Assembly: GCA_035574455.1 (NCBI GenBank)
Contig: DATLYT010000077.1
Location: forward strand, 1 to 10,737
Source of the DNA: DATLYT01 sp035574455
GTDB taxonomy: Bacteria > Bacteroidota > Ignavibacteria > UBA10030
Length of the DNA: 10,737 bases
Direction of reading: 5' to 3'
Within the stretch, counting starts at the first letter, position 1. Each line of letters starts with the position of its first letter. Both the position numbers and the translations under genes were made by a program. Of this stretch, positions 6,319 through 10,737 are shown piece after piece. Under the pieces are notes generated by a model that saw only the letters and a list, made by a program, of their open reading frames with translations, ran no database searches and was not told the DNA's origin.

Positions 6319-8259
6319 TTATTTGTCTTTATCGTCTACCACTTCAAAGTCCGCGTTCTCAACCTTCTTGCCGCCTGGCTCAGCCGTACTGGATTGAGCG
6401 CCCGAAGGACCGGCTTGAGCTCCTTGCGCTCCGGCAGTCTGCGAACGCACGGATTCATACATCTTCGTCGAGGCTTCGTTCCAGGCGTTGGTAAGTGCCT
6501 CCATCTTCGCCTTGATCTCGTTGATATTGTTGGTTTTAATCGCTTCCTCAAGCGCGTTGGCGGCATTCTCCACCTTCGCCTTCAGATCGCTGCCCATCTT
6601 GTCGCCGAGGTCCTTAATCTGCTTGCGCGTCTGGAAAACAAGGTTGTCCGCCTGGTTCTTCGTCTCAATCTCTTCTTTCCGCTTCTTGTCCTCTTGCGCA
6701 TGAGCTTGGGCATCGGCTTTCATCCGCTCGATTTCTTCCTTCGTTAAGCCGCTCGAGGAAGTAATGCGGATCGATTGCTCTTTGCCCGTGGCTTTATCCT
6801 TCGCCGAGACGTGCAGCATGCCATTTGCGTCAATGTCGAAGGTGACTTCGATCTGTGGAACGCCACGCGGTGCAGGCGGAATGCCGTCGAGATGGAACCG
6901 GCCGAGCGTACGGTTATCCACTGCCATCGGCCGCTCGCCCTGCAGTACGTGAATTTCCACACTCGTCTGATTATCGGACGCGGTTGAGAAAATCTCGCTT
7001 TTCCGCGTCGGGATCGTGGTGTTTGCCGGAATCATCGGGGTCATCACGCCGCCGAGCGTTTCGATACCGAGCGTGAGCGGCGTAACGTCGAGCAGCAGCA
7101 CGTCGGTCACGTCACCGGCCAGGACACCGCCCTGAATCGCCGCGCCAACGGCGACGACCTCGTCGGGGTTTACGCCTTTGTGACCCTCTTTGCCAAAAAT
7201 ATCTTTAACGAGCTGTTGGATACGAGGCACACGGGTCATCCCCCCCACGAGAATGACTTCGTCGATTTGATTCGGATTCAGTCCGGCATCGCGCAGTGCT
7301 TTCTCTACCGGCGGAACGCAGCGATCGACCAGATCCTGGACGAGCTGCTCAAACTTCGCGCGTGTGAGTGTCAGGTTCAGATGTTTCGGACCCTCGGCCG
7401 TTGCGGTAATGAACGGCAGATTGATTTCCGTCTGCATCAGTTGTGAGAGTTCCATCTTCGCCTTTTCGGCAGCCTCGCGTAACCGCTGGAGTGCCATCGG
7501 GTCTTTGCGCAGGTCGATACCTTCCTGCTTCTTGAACTCGTCGGCGATATAATCGAGTATCCGCATATCGAAGTTATCGCCGCCCAGATGCGTATCGCCG
7601 TTTGTCGACTTGACCTCGAAGACACCGTCGCCGAGTTCAAGAATGGAGATATCGAACGTTCCACCGCCTAAATCGAACACAGCCACTTTAATGTCCTTGT
7701 GCTTTTTATCCAACCCGTACGCCAACGCGGCGGCAGTCGGCTCGTTGATGATGCGACGCACGTTCAGTCCGGCAATCTCTCCGGCTTCCTTCGTCGCCTG
7801 GCGCTGCGCGTCGTTGAAATACGCGGGCACGGTAATCACCGCCTCCGTCACCTTGTAGCCGAGATAATCTTCAGCGGTCTGCTTCATTTTCTGGAGAATC
7901 ATCGCCGAGATCTCGGGCGGAGAGTAGATCCGGTCGCCGATTTGCACGCGAGCGGTGTTATTGTCACCGCGCACAACTTTGTAGGGTACGAGTTTCATCT
8001 CTTCGGTCACTTCGTCATAGAAGCGACCCATGAAACGCTTGATGGAATAGATCGTGTTTTGCGAGTTTGTGACGGCTTGCCGCTTCGCCGCAGCACCGAC
8101 CAGCCGCTCACCCGACTTGGTGAAGGCAACAACGGACGGCGTCGTGCGGGAACCCTCGGCATTGGCGATCACAACAGGATCATTACCTTCCATGACCGCA
8201 ACGACGGAGTTCGTCGTCCCAAGGTCAATTCCAATGATTTTGGCTGTGTTTTTCGACAT
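6319..8259 (-). CDS. dnaK: molecular chaperone DnaK (Hsp70)
   Basis: This is a cytoplasmic ATP-driven chaperone that binds exposed hydrophobic segments, refolds proteins, and delivers aggregates to ClpB. The 646 residues are of normal length. The three Hsp70 signatures are present: IDLGTTNS (11-18), VFDLGGGTFDISIL (194-207) and VILVGGMTRVPRIQQL (335-350). The linker DVLLLDVTP (386-394) leads into the substrate-binding domain. The helical lid is followed by an Ala/Gly/Gln-rich flexible tail (about 608-630) ending in ADFEVVDDKDK, the acidic tail usual for bacterial DnaK. AAGGAG lies 9-10 nt before ATG 8259. It stands alone between hairpin regions, with no grpE or dnaJ beside it, and is probably its own transcript. 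No CIRCE operator is visible upstream. Confidence 0.99.
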   Translation of the reverse strand: MSKNTAKIIGIDLGTTNSVVAVMEGNDPVVIANAEGSRTTPSVVAFTKSGERLVGAAAKRQAVTNSQNTIYSIKRFMGRFYDEVTEEMKLVPYKVVRGDNNTARVQIGDRIYSPPEISAMILQKMKQTAEDYLGYKVTEAVITVPAYFNDAQRQATKEAGEIAGLNVRRIINEPTAAALAYGLDKKHKDIKVAVFDLGGGTFDISILELGDGVFEVKSTNGDTHLGGDNFDMRILDYIADEFKKQEGIDLRKDPMALQRLREAAEKAKMELSQLMQTEINLPFITATAEGPKHLNLTLTRAKFEQLVQDLVDRCVPPVEKALRDAGLNPNQIDEVILVGGMTRVPRIQQLVKDIFGKEGHKGVNPDEVVAVGAAIQGGVLAGDVTDVLLLDVTPLTLGIETLGGVMTPMIPANTTIPTRKSEIFSTASDNQTSVEIHVLQGERPMAVDNRTLGRFHLDGIPPAPRGVPQIEVTFDIDANGMLHVSAKDKATGKEQSIRITSSSGLTKEEIERMKADAQAHAQEDKKRKEEIETKNQADNLVFQTRKQIKDLGDKMGSDLKAKVENAANALEEAIKTNNINEIKAKMEALTNAWNEASTKMYESVRSQTAGAQGAQAGPSGAQSSTAEPGGKKVENADFEVVDDKDK

Positions 8260-8282
8260 AAGCGTATTCTCCTTGTTCTGCC

Positions 8283-8297
8283 AAAGGGATCACCTTT
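8283..8297 (-). promoter_or_regulatory. small hairpin in the dnaK 5' leader
   Basis: AAAGG (8283-8287) and CCTTT (8293-8297) form a perfect 5-bp pair around a 5-base loop, just upstream of the dnaK Shine-Dalgarno on the minus-strand mRNA. It could influence translation, but a hairpin of this size can arise by chance. Confidence 0.2.
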
Positions 8298-8317
8298 AGC
8301 GGTTTGGTATGCGGACC

Positions 8318-8343
8318 TGATGCCGCGGCTTTTGAATGTTCAA
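8318..8343 (-). promoter_or_regulatory. possible dnaK promoter, heat-shock-sigma-like
   Basis: On the minus strand TTGAA (8343-8339) is followed after 13 bases by CGGCATCA (8325-8318). This loosely resembles the sigma-32 pattern CTTGAA-N13-CCCCATnT. The -35-like part is inside a perfect palindrome TTGAACATTCAA (8332-8343), which could alternatively be an operator. Transcription would start about 50-60 nt before the ATG. The -10 match is only partial, and this group is not known to me to use a sigma-32, so the call is tentative. Confidence 0.25.
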
Positions 8344-8428
8344 CTTGCTGACCGTTTTCTTATGGCTATTCTCAGACAACACCGTGCTTGCTCTGGAGCC
8401 GACAGGGAAGTTTGGAGTCACAACAACG

Positions 8429-8473
8429 GGTCGAGTCCGCCAGAGGCGGACCCGACCTCTCTCGCGAGAAAGG
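8429..8473 (-). terminator. tandem hairpins after the HSP20 cluster (terminator or 3'-end stabiliser)
   Basis: Two hairpins lie 18-62 nt past the stop of the third HSP20 gene. The nearer one, on the minus strand, is CCTTTCT-CGCG-AGAGAGG (8473-8456), 7 bp with one G-U pair. The second has the core GTCCGCC (8435-8441), loop AGA, and GGCGGAC (8445-8451), extended by GGTC/GACC (8429-8432 and 8454-8457) across a 2x2 internal loop. The following bases read GTTGTTGTG, a poor U-tract. The structure probably ends or processes the HSP20 mRNA and separates it from dnaK. Confidence 0.55.
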
Positions 8474-8490
8474 ACCTCACTTCCTGACCA

Positions 8491-8961
8491 TTACTTCACT
8501 TTGACATCAATCAGCTTCGGCTTGGCTTCCTCAGCTTTGGGCAACGTGATCGTCAGAATACCGTCCTTGTAAACGGCCTCGATCTTGTCGCTGCGAACCG
8601 AGCTGGGAAGCGTGAAAGACCGCTGGAACGAACCGTATGTTCGCTCGAGACGATGATAGTTCTCGTTCTTGGTCTCGCGATCCTGCTTCTTCTCACCGCG
8701 GATCGTCAGAATGTTGGATTCCAGGGTAACCTTCACGTCGTCCTTGCTGACGCCAGGGAGCTCGACCTTCACCACAAATTCATTGTCATGTTCTGCAATG
8801 TCAACCGCTGGCATCCAGTACGACAACCCAAGCGATCCATCATCCTGCACACCGCCGCGGAAGAAGTTGTCGAACACACGGTTAATCTCCCGCTGCATAT
8901 TCCAGAGGTCAGAAGCCCAGCTGGTGAGTTCTCGGGTTGGATTCCATCGAATGAGCGACAT
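8491..8961 (-). CDS. small heat shock protein, HSP20 family (third of three)
   Basis: This is an ATP-independent holdase that forms oligomers and keeps unfolding proteins soluble for DnaK/ClpB. The protein has 156 residues. An N-terminal arm with the pattern WNMQREINRVFDNFF (about 20-34) is typical of bacterial class-A HSP20. The alpha-crystallin domain starts near PAVDIAEHD (51-59), contains VELPGVSKDDV (66-76), and ends with the signature AVYKDGILTITLPK (129-142). A short C-terminal extension contains an I-x-V motif (IDV, 151-153), which docks neighbouring subunits. ATG 8961 has a near-perfect Shine-Dalgarno, AAAGGAGGT, 7 nt before it. It follows the second HSP20 gene by 38 nt and is very likely in the same operon. 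It is the most canonical of the three and is divergent in sequence from the other two. Confidence 0.97.
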   Translation of the reverse strand: MSLIRWNPTRELTSWASDLWNMQREINRVFDNFFRGGVQDDGSLGLSYWMPAVDIAEHDNEFVVKVELPGVSKDDVKVTLESNILTIRGEKKQDRETKNENYHRLERTYGSFQRSFTLPSSVRSDKIEAVYKDGILTITLPKAEEAKPKLIDVKVK

Positions 8962-8999
8962 AGTGTTTACCTCCTTTCAGTGAATCTAAACCACCAGAA

Positions 9000-9395
9000 T
9001 TATTGGATACGAATCTCTTTTGCCCGCAGTGATTCCACTTTGGGCAACGTGACCGTTAACACTCCGTTCACAAACTCTGCACGAATCTTGTCACGATCGA
9101 TCCCCTCACCGAGCCGAAACTCCCGAAAGTAGCTCTTCCTCCCAATCTCATGAACGATCATCCACGCATGCTCGCGATGAAACGTAGGCAGCGCTGCGCG
9201 GACGGTGAGGGTATTCTGATCGACCGAAATCGTAATGGCGTCCTGATCCGCCCCGGGGAGATCGAGCTTAACCACATATGCCTCCCCCGTTTCGTAGACA
9301 TCGGCTACGGGTGTCACGTATGAATTGACCGGCTCGACTTTTCGCGTTAAGGCATTCGTGCCACGTCGTGTCAACGCTACGTTGTTATTTCCCAT
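9000..9395 (-). CDS. small heat shock protein, HSP20 family (second of three), divergent
   Basis: This is an HSP20 holdase of 131 residues. Residues about 29-119 form the alpha-crystallin domain, with VADVYETGEAYVVKLDLPGA near the start and AEFVNGVLTVTLPK (106-119) as the signature end. The C-terminal I-x-I motif is IRI (128-130). The N-terminal arm is short, Asn/Thr-rich and lacks the usual W/F-rich segment. The mid-domain loop (TFHREHAWMIVHEIGRKSYF) is unusual for its His and Trp content. An in-frame GTG at 9410 would add five residues, but it overlaps the Shine-Dalgarno. The start chosen, ATG 9395, has GGAGG exactly 6 nt upstream. The gene begins 15 nt after the stop of the first HSP20 gene and is surely co-transcribed with it. 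The divergent loop and arm suggest a mixed oligomer or different clients, which is inference. Confidence 0.95.
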   Translation of the reverse strand: MGNNNVALTRRGTNALTRKVEPVNSYVTPVADVYETGEAYVVKLDLPGADQDAITISVDQNTLTVRAALPTFHREHAWMIVHEIGRKSYFREFRLGEGIDRDKIRAEFVNGVLTVTLPKVESLRAKEIRIQ

Positions 9396-9401
9396 AGCGC
9401 T

Positions 9402-9408
9402 CCTCCTC
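9402..9408 (-). promoter_or_regulatory. Shine-Dalgarno fixing the ATG start of the second HSP20 gene
   Basis: The minus strand reads GAGGAGG, ending 6 nt before ATG 9395. The alternative GTG start at 9410 would lie at the site itself, so the shorter product is chosen. Confidence 0.7.
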
Positions 9409-9410
9409 AC

Positions 9411-9824
9411 TTATTGAACCTGAATCGTTCGCGCACGAGCTTCCTCTGTTTTTGGCAGTGTAATCCGGAGCAAACCGTTCCGCAACTCCGCCGAAATCTT
9501 ATCGACATCCACCTCGTGCGGCAACTCAATTGAGCGGCAGAATTCCTGGACCCGCATTTCGTTCAGGATGACTTTCGCGTCCTGTGGAATTTCATACGGC
9601 TTTCGAACACCACGAATGGTGAGGATTCCATCTTCGACCGTAATCTTGAGGTCTTCCTTGTTCACACCCGGTAACTCTGCGACCACGACCGACTCATTCT
9701 CATACTCGGCCAAGTCGAGCGCAGGATACACTTGGTAGTCAGGATAGACCGGCGAGAAATCGGTCAAGAAATCTTCAAATACGTTATCTACTAATGTGCG
9801 GGGAAGATCAAAACGGACCAACAT
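9411..9824 (-). CDS. small heat shock protein, HSP20 family (first of three)
   Basis: This is an HSP20 holdase of 137 residues and the first gene of the three-gene cluster. The short N-terminal arm MLVRFDLPRTLVDNVFEDFL is followed by the alpha-crystallin domain (about 35-125). Key stretches are LDLAEYENESVVVAELPGV (37-55), VEDGILTIRG (63-72) and the signature AELRNGLLRITLPK (112-125). The C-terminal I-x-V motif is IQV (134-136). ATG 9824 has a full-strength Shine-Dalgarno (TAAGGAGGT, 9831-9839) at good spacing. A sigma-54-like promoter lies upstream. All three HSP20 genes have strong ribosome sites, in contrast with clpB and ftsH, which suggests high output on induction. The only Cys (Cys96) lies in the middle of the domain. 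Confidence 0.97.
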   Translation of the reverse strand: MLVRFDLPRTLVDNVFEDFLTDFSPVYPDYQVYPALDLAEYENESVVVAELPGVNKEDLKITVEDGILTIRGVRKPYEIPQDAKVILNEMRVQEFCRSIELPHEVDVDKISAELRNGLLRITLPKTEEARARTIQVQ

Positions 9825-9887
9825 AACAACACCTCCTTACAGGCAATAGAAATTTGGCTGAATGATGAAAACACTGCCCTAAACCTT

Positions 9888-9904
9888 CTCAAGCATCGTG
9901 CCAA
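9888..9904 (-). promoter_or_regulatory. sigma-54 (RpoN)-type promoter for the HSP20 cluster
   Basis: The minus strand reads TTGGCACG-ATGC-TTGAG, against the consensus YTGGCACG-N4-TTGCW. The -24 half is perfect, the spacing is exact, and the -12 half has TTG followed by A in place of C. Transcription would begin near 9877, giving a leader of about 53 nt. The weak point is the -12 base, which is normally conserved. RpoN is not in this window, so its presence in the organism is assumed. Confidence 0.45.
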
Positions 9905-9974
9905 TTGGGAATGAAATGAAGAACAGCTGATTTTGCTCGAAAACAAGCGAATTCCCTTTCTCCTCTCATACTTA

Positions 9975-10057
9975 CCCTGACAAAGAGTCTGACAACATTT
10001 AACAAAAAATGGCAGGGAAATGTCAGATTGTGCCTGCGTCCTGATTTTTTTTCAGGG
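9975..10057. promoter_or_regulatory. cluster of CTGACA/TGTCAG repeats, possible regulator binding region
   Basis: CTGACA occurs at 9977-9982 and 9989-9994. TCTGACA (9988-9994) pairs with TGTCAGA (10021-10027) as a perfect 7-bp inverted repeat, 33 bp centre to centre or about three helical turns. CCTGA (10040-10044) and TCAGG (10052-10056) flank a T-run. The cluster is about 75-155 bp upstream of the sigma-54-like site, a usual distance for an enhancer-binding activator, but it could equally serve the divergent peptidase gene. Confidence 0.35.
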
Positions 10058-10135
10058 CTTTCCGTTTTCCCTCACCACCTTGCTTTCACAGGCATTTTTG
10101 TTTAACCTTCTGAGCATTTTCTGTACTCAACTTTG

Positions 10136-10143
10136 AAAAGGAG
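10136..10143 (+). promoter_or_regulatory. ribosome binding site of the M28 peptidase gene
   Basis: AAAAGGAG lies four bases before ATG 10148, a slightly short but workable spacing, and supports this start. Confidence 0.6.
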
Positions 10144-10147
10144 CATC

Positions 10148-10737
10148 ATGCTGAAGAATTCCTTCCTCGTTCTTGCACTTCTTGTCACGTTCCCGAGTGA
10201 TCCCAAAATCACAAAAGAAGCCCGCGCCGGTTACGACTCAATCACTGCGAACGATTTGCGCTCACACCTCTCCTTCCTTGCTTCGCCAGAATTAGAGGGA
10301 AGGGAAACAACCTACCGTGGACAGAAAGTTGCTGCTCGATACATTGCCTCTTTTTTTCAAAAACTAAATCTGAAGCCCGTAGGCTCCAACGGGACGTACT
10401 TTCAACCGTTCGACCTCGAAATAACAAAGATGAGCGACCAGACGAGCATCACGACCGTAACGAAGGAAGGAACAACAACGTATCGCTTCAAGAAAGATTT
10501 TCTGACAACTTCGATGCGAGATACGTCAGTAAGCGGGCAGGTGGTGTTCATCGGGTATGCAGATGCGCGGACGGATTCCGCAGTACTGGCGAGTGCAGCG
10601 GGAAAGATTGCGTTGGGGATGATTCGGATGCCGAGCCAAGCGGATACAGGATCGCAGCGAAGATTCCGAGCCCCATTTCAGCCGGTGCCAAACAGTCTTG
10701 CCACACTTGTCATCAACGAAGATGAACTCAGCGGCAC
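10148..10737 (+). CDS. secreted M28-family metallopeptidase (aminopeptidase-like), N-terminal part, runs off the right edge
   Basis: The plus-strand frame is open for 196 codons to the window edge without a stop. The first residues (MLKNSFLVLALLVTF) look like a short signal peptide, so export is likely. Residues about 33-90 carry the familiar front segment of secreted M28 peptidases: DLRSHLSFLASPELEGRET, then GQKVAARYIASFFQKLNLKP and YFQPF. From about residue 129 (SGQVVFIGYAD) a PA-like insertion domain seems to begin. The zinc-binding residues of the catalytic domain fall outside the window, so activity cannot be confirmed. Family members release N-terminal amino acids or act on peptides outside the cytoplasm, with two zinc ions. 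It is divergent from the HSP20 cluster and shares its upstream region. A role in stress is possible but not shown. Confidence 0.85.
   Translation, partial: MLKNSFLVLALLVTFPSDPKITKEARAGYDSITANDLRSHLSFLASPELEGRETTYRGQKVAARYIASFFQKLNLKPVGSNGTYFQPFDLEITKMSDQTSITTVTKEGTTTYRFKKDFLTTSMRDTSVSGQVVFIGYADARTDSAVLASAAGKIALGMIRMPSQADTGSQRRFRAPFQPVPNSLATLVINEDELSG

Larger units (their letters stand above)
9825..10147. other. divergent 323-bp intergenic region between the HSP20 cluster and the peptidase gene
   Basis: No coding sequence is supported here. It carries the first HSP20 ribosome site, a sigma-54-like promoter pointing left, a cluster of CTGA/TCAG repeats near 9975-10057, and the leader and ribosome site of the plus-strand peptidase gene at the right end. 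The middle is AT-rich. No convincing plus-strand promoter is visible. Confidence 0.7.

Noticed and set aside
7699..8487. A 262-codon plus-strand frame covering the dnaK start and upstream region
   Set aside because: Most lies opposite conserved DnaK codons. The rest runs through the dnaK leader and the HSP20 hairpins, so it is not a plausible gene.
8260..8490. CIRCE (HrcA) operator before dnaK
   Set aside because: I looked for TTAGCACTC-N9-GAGTGCTAA or close variants here and at 9825-10147 and found none.
9825..9890. FourU-type RNA thermometer in the first HSP20 leader
   Set aside because: A UUUUC stretch can pair with the Shine-Dalgarno only through several G-U pairs across about 35 nt, which is too weak to claim.
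10242..10427. A 61-codon minus-strand ORF inside the peptidase gene
   Set aside because: It is antisense to the M28 coding frame and has no ribosome site or recognisable motif.

Overview
This window is a chromosomal protein quality-control island. The likely source is a bacterium of the FCB group (Bacteroidota/Chlorobiota/Ignavibacteriota side). That placement is an inference from the style of DnaK, ClpB and FtsH, an M28 peptidase in the form common in that group, and a moderate GC content. No rRNA or other marker is present, so it is only moderately secure.

Layout: everything from position 9824 down to 1 is on the minus strand, and a single gene diverges on the plus strand at the right edge. 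In minus-strand transcription order there are three tandem small heat shock proteins (HSP20; 9824-9411, 9395-9000, 8961-8491), a structured 3' region, then dnaK (8259-6319) and a clear rho-independent terminator. Next come an AT-richer gene of the DUF5677 type (6134-5319), clpB (5315-2682) and ftsH (2663-693). Last is the 5' part of an RsmB/NOP-family rRNA cytosine methyltransferase (522 to beyond position 1). To the right, after a 323-bp divergent intergenic region, the 5' part of a secreted M28-family metallopeptidase starts at 10148 and runs off the window.

How they work together (family knowledge): HSP20 proteins hold unfolding proteins in a refoldable state. DnaK with ClpB pulls proteins out of aggregates and refolds them. 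FtsH is the membrane-anchored AAA+ protease that degrades what cannot be saved. No grpE or dnaJ is in the window, and I see no CIRCE element (HrcA operator) before dnaK or the HSP20 genes.

Most worth a second look: (1) a near-consensus sigma-54 promoter 53 nt or so upstream of the first HSP20 gene, with a cluster of CTGACA/TGTCAG inverted repeats at the distance where an enhancer-binding protein would sit; (2) the low-GC DUF5677 gene placed between the dnaK terminator and clpB, its stop codon only 3 nt from the clpB start; (3) a 117-bp intergenic element with 9-bp terminal inverted repeats just after dnaK. I see no mobile-element gene, CRISPR array, tRNA or rRNA. Apart from these points the region is a conventional stress-response locus, and I do not claim an undescribed system.
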